Part shown: one piece after another, positions 8,433 to 17,381 of the stretch
Layout: each line of letters starts with the position of its first letter
How positions within the stretch are numbered: the first letter of the stretch is position 1
Assembly: GCA_009846685.1 (NCBI GenBank)
Contig: VWVY01000002.1
Location: forward strand, 434,001 to 498,000
Direction of reading: 5' to 3'
Source of the DNA: Rhizobiales bacterium SYSU XM002
Lineage (GTDB): Bacteria > Pseudomonadota > Alphaproteobacteria > Rhizobiales > Beijerinckiaceae
Length of the DNA stretch: 64,000 bases
Notes under the pieces: generated by a model
Told to the model about the DNA's origin: nothing
Seen by the model: only the letters and a program-made list of their open reading frames with translations
The model's database searches: none
Translations under genes and position numbers: made by a program

Positions 8433-9428
8433 TCAGTATTTGACCAGCGTCACGAGACCCGGTGCATCGGCAGCAAGCAGGCGCGGAATGGCCGGCGCGA
8501 GCTCATCGAAATGAACTGTCTCGGTGACAAGCTGGTCGAGCTTCTCGTCGGCCAATAGGCGCAAGGCTGCCTGAAGGCGCGATGAATAGGTCCAGCCGCG
8601 CGCGGCATGGCCGGGTGAAATCGTGCCGACCTGCGAGGAGACGAGGCTCACGCGCCCCGCATGAAAATGCCCGCCAAGCGGCGCGGTGATATCCCGCGCG
8701 CCATACCACGAGAGTTCGACGACCTTCGCTTCCTTGCCCGCCGCGCGGATGGCGGTCGCGAGACCGGCTGCGGTGGCAGAGGTGTGGAAGACGACATCCG
8801 CGCCGGTTGGCGCATGCTCGGGCAACGTGAATCCGGCACCGAAATGCGCGGCAATGGCGGCACGTTCGGGGTTGGTGTCGACGAGCGTGACTGCCGTGCC
8901 CGGCATCCGCGCGGCGAGATAGGTCACGAGCAGGCCGACGAGGCCGCCGCCGACGACGGTTACCTTGTCCGCCGCGCTGACGCCGGAATCCCAGATCGCG
9001 TTGAGCGCGGTCTCCATGTTGGCGGCGAGCACGGCGCGCTTCGGCGGCACGAAATCCGGCACGCGGTTGAGCCAGCCCAGGGCGCAGACGAAGCGATCCT
9101 GATGCGGATGGAGCACGAACACGCGGGCGCCGCGCCATTCCTCCGGCCCGTCCTCGACGATGCCGGTGGCGCAGTAGCCGTATTTCACGGGGAACGGGAA
9201 GGCACCCTCCTGCAGCGGACAGCGCATCCGCTCTTCCTCGCCCGTCGGCACCTGCCCGGAGGCGATCAACCGCTCCGTGCCACGCGAAAGGGCGGTGAAC
9301 TCGGTCCTGACCAGCGCTTCGCCCTCGCCGGGCGCGGACAGGACAACCGGCCGCATCTCGGCCTGCATCACGCCGGTATAGAACAGGGCACGAGCGGCGA
9401 TCGATGGGTCACGCAATGGCAAGATCAT
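8433..9428 (-). CDS. Zinc-independent MDR (alcohol dehydrogenase-like) oxidoreductase
   Basis: 331 residues from the ATG at 9428. GGAGGG sits almost on that ATG, so a slightly later TTG start is possible. The family layout is present: an N-terminal GroES-like domain, then NAD(P)-binding VTVVGGGLVGLLV and VTLVDTNPERA. The zinc ligands of ordinary alcohol dehydrogenases are absent. The first-Cys region reads SRGTERL and the usual GHE reads KYGYCATG, as in BchC-type reductases. It probably acts as an NAD(P)-dependent reductase on a cyclic substrate. It is the first gene of the PTPS-glycosyltransferase-methyltransferase operon. Confidence 0.8.
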   Translation of the reverse strand: MILPLRDPSIAARALFYTGVMQAEMRPVVLSAPGEGEALVRTEFTALSRGTERLIASGQVPTGEEERMRCPLQEGAFPFPVKYGYCATGIVEDGPEEWRGARVFVLHPHQDRFVCALGWLNRVPDFVPPKRAVLAANMETALNAIWDSGVSAADKVTVVGGGLVGLLVTYLAARMPGTAVTLVDTNPERAAIAAHFGAGFTLPEHAPTGADVVFHTSATAAGLATAIRAAGKEAKVVELSWYGARDITAPLGGHFHAGRVSLVSSQVGTISPGHAARGWTYSSRLQAALRLLADEKLDQLVTETVHFDELAPAIPRLLAADAPGLVTLVKY

Positions 9429-9643
9429 CCCTCCGTCCGTTGCATTCCTGCCTCTCCGGCAAGCCGGTTTGCTCCCGTTCAGCTTCGATCGGCGATACGC
9501 CTTGGCACGCCGAAAGGTTCCGCGGGGAACCCGCGACGCGGCCGGGCGTTGACGCGAACGGGGCATCAACCCATTTCACGCCGACGCCAGCCGCGCAAGG
9601 GTATCGCGTTTCCCGGCGACGACTACGAGAGGTATTGCCGCCC

Positions 9644-11431
9644 ATGTCTTCGGACAATTCCACCCCTTCGGCCCGTATCGCGCTGACGCCGACCGGCACG
9701 CAGAGCGCCGAGGCGCTGACGCTACGCCGCGTGATCTTCGTGATGCTGAATGTCGCGCTCTATCTCGCGCTCGCGCGCTGGGCCTGGGTGATCCTCGCCA
9801 AAGGCGGCTGGTCGGTCGTCGATATCTTGCTGTTCGTCTGCTTCCTGTTCGGCACGCCCTGGGCAGTGCTCGGGTTCTGGAATTCGCTGATCGGGCTGTG
9901 GCTGCTGCATGGTGGCCGCGATGCGATGGCGGAGACCGCGCCCTTCGCCATGCTCGCCGATGCCAATGCGCCGATCGCTGTCCGCACCGCAATCTTCATG
10001 ACGCTGCGCAACGAGGATCCCTCGCGCGCGCTTCATCGCATGAAACTGATCAAGGGCGAGTTGGATGCAAGCGGCGAAGGCGACCGGTTCGCCTATTTCC
10101 TGCTCTCGGACACCAACATCGACTCTGTCGCCGCCGAGGAGGAAGCGGGTGTTGCCGCGTGGAAGGCGGCGGCGGGCGAGGGTGTGCCGATCACCTATCG
10201 CCGCCGTACCGACAATACGGGTTTCAAGGCCGGCAACGTGCGCGATTTTCTCGAGCGCTGGGGCCATGACTTCGACCTCATGCTGCCCCTCGACGCCGAC
10301 AGCCTGATGGATGCGAAAACCATCCTCCATCATGTTCGGATCATGCAGGCCAATCCGAAGCTCGGCATCCTTCAGAGCCTTGTCGTCGGCATGCCCTCGA
10401 AGAGCGCTTTCGCGCGCATCTTCCAGTTCGGGATGCGGCAGGGCATGCGCTCCTACACGATGGGCCAGGCGTGGTGGGTGGGCGAATGCGGCCCGTTCTG
10501 GGGGCATAACGCGCTGGCGCGCATCGCACCGTTCCGCGATCAATGCGAACTGCCCGAACTTCCCGGAAAACCGCCGTTCGGCGGGCACATCCTCTCCCAC
10601 GATCAGGTCGAGGCGACCTTTATGCGTCGCGCTGGCTACGAAGTACGTGTCATGCCGGAGGAGGGCGGCTCGTGGGAGGAGAACCCGCCGACACTGATCG
10701 AATTCATGAAGCGCAACACGCGTTGGTGCCAGGGCAACCTGCAATACGTGAATCTGCTCGGCACGAAGGGGCTCTATCCGGTCTCGCGCTTCCAACTCGT
10801 CTGGGCGATCCTGATGTTTCTCGGCATCCCCGCCTGGACTTTCATGCTGCCGCTCGCTGCGCTGAAGCCCTTTGACGGTGAACCGCTCGCGATCTTTCCG
10901 GCGGCCTCGGCGCTGTGCCTCTATCTCTTCTTCACGGTGATGAACCTGATGCCGAAACTCGCGGGGCTCATCGACATCATGCTGACCAAGGGCGGCACGG
11001 CGCGCTATGGCGGCACGGGGAAATTTCTGTTCGCGGGGCTGACAGAGATCGTTTTCGCTTGGGTGCTGGGCGCGTCGGACACCTTCAAGACCACCGTGTT
11101 CATCGTCGGCCTTCTCTTCGGCAAGTCGATCACCTGGGGCGGGCAGGCGCGTGACGCGCATGGTATTCCCTGGGATATCGCCGCGCGCAATCTCTGGCCG
11201 CAGACGCTGTTCGGCATCATCGTCGTCGGACTGATGGCGGCAACCTCGATCCAGTTCGCGCTTTGGTCGCTGCCATTGACGCTCGGTTTCCTCGTCGCGA
11301 TCCCGTTTGCGGTGCTGACGGCGGACCCTGCCTTCGGACAATGGTTGACGCAGCGCGGGCTCTACGCGATCCCGGAGGAAATCGAAAAGCCGGATATCGT
11401 GATGAAGGCGCAGGACAAGGGGATGCGATAA
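9644..11431 (+). CDS. opgH: Osmoregulated periplasmic glucan glucosyltransferase (OpgH/MdoH)
   Basis: 595 residues from the ATG at 9644, chosen because GAGAGG lies 11 bases upstream and the longer frame reads into the divergent promoter. It is a GT2 processive transferase: two N-terminal membrane segments, a cytoplasmic catalytic domain with LPLDADSLM (acidic metal-binding motif) and RNTRWCQGN (the QxxRW-type motif), then several C-terminal membrane segments. OpgH polymerises UDP-glucose into the glucan backbone and exports it. It lacks the long N- and C-termini of enterobacterial OpgH. No opgG or opgD is in the window. The stop overlaps the next gene's ATG by one base. Confidence 0.9.
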   Translation: MSSDNSTPSARIALTPTGTQSAEALTLRRVIFVMLNVALYLALARWAWVILAKGGWSVVDILLFVCFLFGTPWAVLGFWNSLIGLWLLHGGRDAMAETAPFAMLADANAPIAVRTAIFMTLRNEDPSRALHRMKLIKGELDASGEGDRFAYFLLSDTNIDSVAAEEEAGVAAWKAAAGEGVPITYRRRTDNTGFKAGNVRDFLERWGHDFDLMLPLDADSLMDAKTILHHVRIMQANPKLGILQSLVVGMPSKSAFARIFQFGMRQGMRSYTMGQAWWVGECGPFWGHNALARIAPFRDQCELPELPGKPPFGGHILSHDQVEATFMRRAGYEVRVMPEEGGSWEENPPTLIEFMKRNTRWCQGNLQYVNLLGTKGLYPVSRFQLVWAILMFLGIPAWTFMLPLAALKPFDGEPLAIFPAASALCLYLFFTVMNLMPKLAGLIDIMLTKGGTARYGGTGKFLFAGLTEIVFAWVLGASDTFKTTVFIVGLLFGKSITWGGQARDAHGIPWDIAARNLWPQTLFGIIVVGLMAATSIQFALWSLPLTLGFLVAIPFAVLTADPAFGQWLTQRGLYAIPEEIEKPDIVMKAQDKGMR

Positions 11432-12201
11432 TGGCCCTGCCGGCGGATGTGATCGACCTGCTCTCGCGCCGCTGGCCGGCGCTGAAGCGCTCGTTCGAGG
11501 TCTACTACGGCGATCAGCCGCGCGACGACGCGATGGACCGGCTCTATGAACGGCTCATTCCCAAGGGCGGGCTTGCCTTCGATATCGGCAGCCATGTCGG
11601 CGACCGGATCGCCTCGTTCCGCCGCATTGGCGCACGGGTCGTGGCGCTGGAGCCGCAGCCCGACTGCGCCGAAGCGATCGAAGCGATCTATCAGGACGAC
11701 GCCGAAGTAACACTTGTCCGGGCCGCCTGTGGGCCACAGACCGGCACGCTCACTCTCCATGTCAATTCCGCGAACCCGACCGTCACAACCGCCTCGCCGG
11801 AATTCGTCAAGGCAGCCGACGGCGCGGACGGCTGGGAAGGGCAGGTCTGGGACCGGACGATCGAGGTGCCGGTGACGACGCTCGGCGTGCTGATCGCGAC
11901 GCATGGCGAGCCGGATTTCATCAAGATCGACGTCGAGGGTTTCGAGGGCGATGTGCTCGCTGGTCTGAACCAGCCTGTTCCCGCGCTCTCGTTCGAGTTC
12001 ACGACCATCCAGCGCAACGTGGCGCTCCGCTGTCTCGATATCGTTGCTGCGCTCGGCAAATATCGTTTCAATGTCGCGCTCGGCGAGAGCCAGTCTCTGA
12101 CCTTCGCCGGGCCGGTTTCGATCGAGGACATGGCAGCGCACATCCGCGCGCTTCCACATGAAGCCAACTCAGGGGATATCTATGCGTTTCTCTCCGCGTG
12201 A
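11431..12201 (+). CDS. FkbM family methyltransferase
   Basis: 256 residues starting at the ATG that shares one base with the opgH stop (TAATG). A SAM-binding segment is visible (GLAFDIGSHVGDRIASF, then VVALEPQPD). The FkbM hallmark DFIKIDVEGFEGDVLAGL follows. FkbM proteins O-methylate sugars or polyketides. The tight coupling to opgH suggests O-methylation of the periplasmic glucan or its precursor. This is an inference from gene order; no substrate has been read from the sequence. Confidence 0.85.
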   Translation: MALPADVIDLLSRRWPALKRSFEVYYGDQPRDDAMDRLYERLIPKGGLAFDIGSHVGDRIASFRRIGARVVALEPQPDCAEAIEAIYQDDAEVTLVRAACGPQTGTLTLHVNSANPTVTTASPEFVKAADGADGWEGQVWDRTIEVPVTTLGVLIATHGEPDFIKIDVEGFEGDVLAGLNQPVPALSFEFTTIQRNVALRCLDIVAALGKYRFNVALGESQSLTFAGPVSIEDMAAHIRALPHEANSGDIYAFLSA

Positions 12202-13171
12202 TGCGCTGATCGCCGCCTTTGCGATGGCGATCAGCAGTGCGGCATCGGCGCAGACCGCGGCGCCGGACAGGACCGTTCAGGGCGCGCACAACCTCAGGCC
12301 GGTGAGCGAGAGCGTGCGGGTCGAAAACCACACCCGGCCCGAGACCTGCGCTGAGAAGGACAACATCGACATCCGTTTCGTGAACCCGACGATCCGCAAA
12401 TTCCGCTTTCAGGCGATCCATCCGGCCTACATCGGCACCCTGAAGGAGGATCTAGCCCTGCCCGATTTCACCGATTGCGATCTCTCCGGCGATCCGGTGC
12501 ACAATCCCGGCCAGCCGCGCACGGTGACGCTTTACGAAACACCTTGGATGTCCATCGTCGGGCAGGTCTATCCGAGCTTCTGGCGTCCGGCGACCGTTCC
12601 CGTCCGTGTCGGTGAGAGGGTGGAGCAAGGGCTTCATCTCGTTCAGGTCTATCAGCGGGTCGGCCAGCGACTGGAGGAGATGCTGGTCGTCTATCCGCCG
12701 GATGGCTACTGGCGCGCTCGGCCGCTTCCCGCGAAGCATATAGGTTGGACCGCGTATGGCTCCTCCTTCATGATTGGCCCGGTGACGATGGAAGGGCGAC
12801 CGGTCGTTGCCTTCAAGGACATCCGTTTCGAGCCGGAGACGAAGACTTTCCGCTTTTCCTTCCGCGATGGCGGCGAGGGCAGCCTGCGTCTCGACAAGCT
12901 TGATGCCGACCACATCAGCCTTGAGGTCGCACTTTCCGGCGATTTGCCGAAAGACAAGCCCTTTGCGGCCCTGCGCTCGATGTATGTCACCGAGATCAAC
13001 AACGATGCGGCCCGCGTTGCCTGGCGCGAGGCGGGCAAGGCGCGTTGGGGCGAGGAGCATATCCTCGATTATCGCGGTGGCGAAGCGAGCGAATTCTGGC
13101 TCGGACGCCATGTTCCCTCCCGCCATAACATGTCCGCGCCAGACATGACGCTGTCCCGTTTTAGGCCGTAA
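12182..13171 (+). CDS. Unknown exported protein in the opgH operon
   Basis: 329 residues from the ATG at 12182, which has AGGGGA five bases upstream and overlaps the FkbM gene by 20 bp. The N-terminus is a Sec signal peptide ending near SSAASA-QT. The mature part has no membrane segment. It contains two cysteines in its early part (ETCAEKDN, FTDCDLSGD), which may pair in the periplasm. I do not recognise a family, and it does not resemble OpgG or OpgD. Its operon position suggests a periplasmic role linked to glucan assembly or modification. Confidence 0.75.
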   Translation: MRFSPRDALIAAFAMAISSAASAQTAAPDRTVQGAHNLRPVSESVRVENHTRPETCAEKDNIDIRFVNPTIRKFRFQAIHPAYIGTLKEDLALPDFTDCDLSGDPVHNPGQPRTVTLYETPWMSIVGQVYPSFWRPATVPVRVGERVEQGLHLVQVYQRVGQRLEEMLVVYPPDGYWRARPLPAKHIGWTAYGSSFMIGPVTMEGRPVVAFKDIRFEPETKTFRFSFRDGGEGSLRLDKLDADHISLEVALSGDLPKDKPFAALRSMYVTEINNDAARVAWREAGKARWGEEHILDYRGGEASEFWLGRHVPSRHNMSAPDMTLSRFRP

Positions 13172-13252
13172 TCCGGCAACGCGGGAAACCCGGCGTTTAC
13201 CAAGTTTCAATCAACCATAGGTAGCAATATTGCGTTGCCTGTGGGGGTTGCC

Positions 13253-15196
13253 GTGGCCATTTCGATTCGTCGCTCTTTTCAGTTCGTCCTTCTGACGCTC
13301 ATGCTCGCTTCCCTTGCGGCGATTGGAACCGGCATTTACTCGACGCTCGATCTTACGGGTCGCTTCGAGAGCCTGCAGCAGGACATCGCGGTGCCGTTGT
13401 CGAGCCTGCGGGAAATCTCCGACGCCTACGCCGTGACAATCGTTGATACCACCCACAAGGTTGGTGCCGGCAGCATGAGCGTCGAGGACGGCGTGAAATC
13501 GATTTCCCAGTCCATGACGAAGATCGGGCAGGCATGGAAGGGCTTCATACACCCCCACATGTCGCCTGAAGAACGGCGGATCGCGACCGAATATCAGGCC
13601 ATGATGGAGAGCTCGCGCACGTTCGTCGATCGGCTGACGAAAGCGGTCGCGGGCAAGGATCTGGCTCTCGTCCGCGAGATCGCAGCGAAGGAACTCTATC
13701 CTGCGATCGATCCGTTGACCGAGCAGATCGACAAGCTGATCCAGATCCAGTTCACGAAGATGAAGCAGGAGCTGAACGAAGCCCGTGCCGCCGGTGCACG
13801 CGACATCATGATCAACATCGGTCTCGGGTTCGTGGCCTTCGTCGTCGCGCTCACCGGCCTGATATTCGTCTCGCGCGGTGTTATCGGTCCGCTGGCCCGC
13901 GTGCGGGATGCCATGAAGGCGCTCGCGGGGGGCGACACGGAGTTCGAACTCCCGGATGCGGCTGCCCGGAACGAGGTGGGCGATATGGCGCGCATGGTCG
14001 AGAGCTTCCGCGAGAACGCTATCGCAAGGGCGGAACTTGAGGAGAAATCGCGGTCCGAGCACGCGCAGGAAGTCTTCCGGCAAAACCGGATCGATGCGCT
14101 GATCCAGCAGTTCCGTAGAACGATCGACGGTATTCGTTCCTCGCTGGATGTCGAACTCGGTTCGATGGGGACGAGCGCGGACAGCCTCAACCGCATCGCC
14201 GGACAGGCTTTGTCCGGCGCGGAGGCAGCCCGCGACGCCGCCGGCACCTCGTCGAGCAACGTCGCCTCGGTCGCCGGCGCTGCCGCCGAATTGACCGCGG
14301 CCAGCCGCGAGATCTCCGAACAGGTCCATCATGCCAGCGAGGCGGTCAACAAGGCGACCGTCGTCGCCCGCGAGACCGACCGCGAATTCGCCAGCCTCGC
14401 CGATCTCTCTAACCGCATCGGCGATATCGTCGGCATTATCCGCAATATTGCCGAGCAGACCAATCTCCTCGCCCTCAACGCGACGATCGAAGCTGCCCGC
14501 GCCGGCGATGCCGGCAAGGGCTTTGCCGTCGTCGCGTCGGAGGTGAAGACACTCGCTGGCCAGACCGCCCATGCAACCGAGGAAATCTCGAACCAGATCG
14601 CCTCAATTCAGGCCGCGACCCAGCACGCGCTCTTCGCGATCCAGACGATCAGCACCTCGGTCGGTGAGATCGAGTCTCGCACCGTCGCTATTGCGGCCGC
14701 AGTCGAGGAGCAGGAAGCCTCGACCCATTCGATCTCCAGCTCCATCTCGCTGGCGTCGGAGGGTTCGGAATGCGCCGTCCGTAACGCCCAGCAGGTGACC
14801 AGCGCAATCGACCGCACCAAGGACGAGGCGGAGGGGCTGCGGCAGACCGCTTCGCAGCTTTCCCAGGTCGCCGGCGCGCTCTCGGCTTCGGTCGAGGAGT
14901 TCCTGCGCGGCGTGACGGACGATGTCACCGAGCGCCGGCAGGCAACGCGTCGCGCGACGCGACAAGCGGTCGTGATCCTCGACAACGGCCGCCGCAACCA
15001 TACCCAGCTTGTGGATCTCTCGGAGCAGGGCGCGCGGTTCGAGGCCGTTCCGGGGATCGCGGTCGGCACGAACATCACCGTGGAATGGAAAAACGGGACC
15101 CGCGCTGCTGCGCGCGTGATCTGGATGCGCGATGGGAATGCCGGCGTGCAGTTCGCCCAGCGGCTTGCGCCGGATTTCGTGCAGCTAGCGGCCTGA
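13253..15196 (+). CDS. Methyl-accepting chemotaxis protein with C-terminal PilZ domain
   Basis: 647 residues from the GTG at 13253, with GGGGG about 6 bases upstream; a TTG at 13235 and a GTG at 13241 are alternatives. Order: membrane segment (about 9-30), periplasmic helical sensor with no recognised ligand motif, second membrane segment, HAMP ([20 protein letters not shown]), the MCP signalling hairpin with [20 protein letters not shown], then a PilZ domain (RRATRQAV...[10 protein letters not shown]). PilZ binds cyclic di-GMP through the RxxxR and D/NxSxxG motifs, and both are present. The protein probably couples c-di-GMP level to chemotaxis. It is monocistronic. Confidence 0.92.
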   Translation: MAISIRRSFQFVLLTLMLASLAAIGTGIYSTLDLTGRFESLQQDIAVPLSSLREISDAYAVTIVDTTHKVGAGSMSVEDGVKSISQSMTKIGQAWKGFIHPHMSPEERRIATEYQAMMESSRTFVDRLTKAVAGKDLALVREIAAKELYPAIDPLTEQIDKLIQIQFTKMKQELNEARAAGARDIMINIGLGFVAFVVALTGLIFVSRGVIGPLARVRDAMKALAGGDTEFELPDAAARNEVGDMARMVESFRENAIARAELEEKSRSEHAQEVFRQNRIDALIQQFRRTIDGIRSSLDVELGSMGTSADSLNRIAGQALSGAEAARDAAGTSSSNVASVAGAAAELTAASREISEQVHHASEAVNKATVVARETDREFASLADLSNRIGDIVGIIRNIAEQTNLLALNATIEAARAGDAGKGFAVVASEVKTLAGQTAHATEEISNQIASIQAATQHALFAIQTISTSVGEIESRTVAIAAAVEEQEASTHSISSSISLASEGSECAVRNAQQVTSAIDRTKDEAEGLRQTASQLSQVAGALSASVEEFLRGVTDDVTERRQATRRATRQAVVILDNGRRNHTQLVDLSEQGARFEAVPGIAVGTNITVEWKNGTRAAARVIWMRDGNAGVQFAQRLAPDFVQLAA

Positions 15197-15199
15197 GAT

Positions 15200-16009
15200 T
15201 CAGGTCGCCGTCAACATCACAGAACGCATCGAGATCGAGCCGAGGTCGATGCCTTCGGCGAAGAACGTCGGCCGGTCGCGTTCGTCCGCCGCGCCGAGCG
15301 TATAGAGCAACGGCAGGAAATGCTCGATCGTCGGGTGCGCCATCCGCGTCAGCGGGTCGCGCGGGTTGAGTTCCGCCAGCTTGTCGAAGGCGCCCGCCTC
15401 GATATGCCCGGCGACGAGCGCATCGAAATCGCGCGCCCAGTCGAAGCCCTGCGCGCCGTACCGCATCGCCGGAAGATTGTGGACGACATTACCCGAGCCG
15501 ACAATCAGCACGCCCTTGCGGCGCAGCGCCCGCAGGTCGCGCGCCAGCGCCAGATGATCCGGCAGCGGCCGTGATAGATCGAGCGAGAGCTGGTAGACCG
15601 GCACGTCCGCCTTTGGAAACATCCGCAGCAGCACGCACCAGGCGCCGTGATCGAGGCCCCATTCGATGTCCGGAGCGGTGTGATGATGCTGCAGGAGATC
15701 GAGCGTCGCCGCCGCAAAATCCGGCGCGCCGGGTGCAGGGTACTGCGCCTCATAGAGCGCGCGTGGAAAGCCGCCGAAATCATGGATCGTGCGGGGGCGA
15801 CCGCCGATATGGACGAGGCTTGCGCCGCGCGTCATCCAATGCGCGGAAATAACGAGAATCGCCGAGGGCGCGGGCAGGCCGGCCCCGGCCTCGCCCCAAG
15901 CGCGCGAAAAGCGGCTGTCCTCGATCGCGTGCATCGGGCTGCCATGGCCGACGAACAAGACGGGCATTGGCGCGGTATCGGGAAGTCTGTCGAGATGAAG
16001 TGAGGTCAT
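15200..16009 (-). CDS. DODA-type extradiol ring-cleavage dioxygenase (YgiD-like)
   Basis: 269 residues. The class III extradiol fold is shown by VLFVGHGSPMHAIE near the N-terminus, ISAHWMTRG, LDHGAWCVLLRMFP and GSGNVVHNL, which carry the metal and acid-base histidines of the 4,5-DOPA dioxygenase family. These enzymes open catecholic rings with Fe(II) or Zn(II) and O2. The natural bacterial substrate of YgiD-like proteins is uncertain. The stop faces the MCP stop across a 3-bp gap; the start at 16009 is the only reasonable one. Confidence 0.87.
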   Translation of the reverse strand: MTSLHLDRLPDTAPMPVLFVGHGSPMHAIEDSRFSRAWGEAGAGLPAPSAILVISAHWMTRGASLVHIGGRPRTIHDFGGFPRALYEAQYPAPGAPDFAAATLDLLQHHHTAPDIEWGLDHGAWCVLLRMFPKADVPVYQLSLDLSRPLPDHLALARDLRALRRKGVLIVGSGNVVHNLPAMRYGAQGFDWARDFDALVAGHIEAGAFDKLAELNPRDPLTRMAHPTIEHFLPLLYTLGAADERDRPTFFAEGIDLGSISMRSVMLTAT

Positions 16010-16040
16010 GAGGTCTATTTGATTTGCGTAAACGCAAAAT

Positions 16041-16850
16041 TCAATGACCTTCCAATACCATTATTGCCAATCGACCTGGCAAATTTGCACGTGAAATTGT
16101 CATGCTACTCGCCCCGTTCTGTTCGATCGGGTGCTTGCCGCGCATCCGGGAGAGGAAGCGCTCCAGCGAGGTTGAGGTGATGAAGTGCATGGGGATGACG
16201 ATCTTCGGGTCGAGCTGACGGATGACCTCCTCGATCCCGTCGAGATCGAGCGTCCAGGACCCGTCCACCGCCGCCATGACGATATCGACCTTGCCGATCG
16301 CCTTGAGATGATCGGGCGTGAGCAGGTGGTGCAGGTGGCCAAGATGCGCGATGCAGAGCCCCGCAACCTCGAAGATGAAGATCGAATTCCCCGAATATTC
16401 TGTGGCGCCGCCATCGCGGATGTTGGTGGGCACATTCCGCACACGCATGTCCCGCTCCTGAAGGTCGAAGGACGGCGGCTTCCCACCGTGCGACCAGCCA
16501 CGCAGCACATGGCGGATCTCCTGCGCCGGGCGATGGGTGTAATGCGTCGAATGGGCGTGGTTCATGGTTGCAATATCCGGCAGGACGGCAGGCCGGACGT
16601 AGTCGTTGAAATCGGTCGCGGCGATAACCCCCTGCGGGCTTTCGATGGTGAAGGTCGCATGGCCGACGAACGTGATACGCACCTCCTCGCGCCCGAGCGC
16701 CGCGAGGCGGATCGCTGTGCCGTCCGGCGTGGCGGGACCGCGGGCGATGGGGCCGAGGCAGGCGTCTGATGCGACAGCAGAGCCAGCTTGCGCCGAAAAC
16801 AGCAACAGGACCGGGAGAACGAGACGTCGAAGAGCCAGAGACCGGAACAT
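16041..16850 (-). CDS. Exported MBL-fold metallo-hydrolase with altered metal motif
   Basis: 269 residues from the ATG at 16850, preceded by GAGGGAGG at six bases. That site rules out the longer frame to 16913. A signal peptide (to about residue 28, SAVAS) is followed by the UlaG-like fold: ITFVGHATFTIE, then MNHAHSTHYTH, HLGHLHHLL and IPMHFITS. The usual HxHxDH metal motif reads H98-A-H100-S-T102-H103, with Thr in place of the second-site aspartate. One metal site may be lost, or another residue may serve. The substrate is unknown. It lies 31 bp upstream of the dioxygenase gene on the same strand. Confidence 0.8.
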   Translation of the reverse strand: MFRSLALRRLVLPVLLLFSAQAGSAVASDACLGPIARGPATPDGTAIRLAALGREEVRITFVGHATFTIESPQGVIAATDFNDYVRPAVLPDIATMNHAHSTHYTHRPAQEIRHVLRGWSHGGKPPSFDLQERDMRVRNVPTNIRDGGATEYSGNSIFIFEVAGLCIAHLGHLHHLLTPDHLKAIGKVDIVMAAVDGSWTLDLDGIEEVIRQLDPKIVIPMHFITSTSLERFLSRMRGKHPIEQNGASSMTISRANLPGRLAIMVLEGH

Positions 16851-16940
16851 GGCGAACCTCCCTCGCATGGCAACGAGGATCGCCAACCCGGAGCGCGCCG
16901 TCAATGGCGGCACACGCTCACATTCATGCGAGGGCGCCGG

Positions 16941-17285
16941 TTACAGTTCCTTGGAATCCCGGCAGTCTGCGGAGAGCTCGAACGTCCGCTTGCCGACCTT
17001 GACCTTGTTCGGCGCGATGATCGAACCGATTTCAGGGTAATAGCGGTCATTGAGCTTGCAGGCTTCGGTCGTTCCGACTTCCTTGCGCTCGAACCCGTTG
17101 ACGATCTGGAACTCGCCGACACGCTTGCCCCCGCTGTAGCCGATGATGACCTTGCAGCGCTGCACGTGCGGCGACTCTTCCGCAGCGAGCTGGCAGGTCG
17201 CGCCCTGCGCGAACGCGCTGCCGGTGCCGAGCGCAAGAGCCACTGCGAAAGCCAAGCCTGCCCGAGACGCAATTTTCGTCATCAT
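16941..17285 (-). CDS. Small exported protein of unknown function
   Basis: 114 residues with a clear Sec signal peptide (AFAVALALGTGSAFA-QG). The mature part of about 87 residues has four cysteines (ATCQLA, QRCKV, EACKL, ADCRD), suggesting two disulfides in the periplasm. I recognise no family. A matching type of small secreted Cys-containing protein lies at 21836-22093. It stands alone between the formaldehyde dehydrogenase and MBL-fold genes. Confidence 0.7.
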   Translation of the reverse strand: MMTKIASRAGLAFAVALALGTGSAFAQGATCQLAAEESPHVQRCKVIIGYSGGKRVGEFQIVNGFERKEVGTTEACKLNDRYYPEIGSIIAPNKVKVGKRTFELSADCRDSKEL

Positions 17286-17381
17286 GCCAACCTCCCCGAT
17301 CTATCCACGTTATCATGACAGCATCGGGAGAGGCTTCATTGATCCTCGTCATACGGCCACCGAGGAGAGGGCTGTCCGCTC

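Noticed and set aside
13211-14572. 453-codon frame antisense to the first MCP
   Set aside because: It is a shadow of a strongly coding MCP frame with HAMP, signalling tip and PilZ domain.
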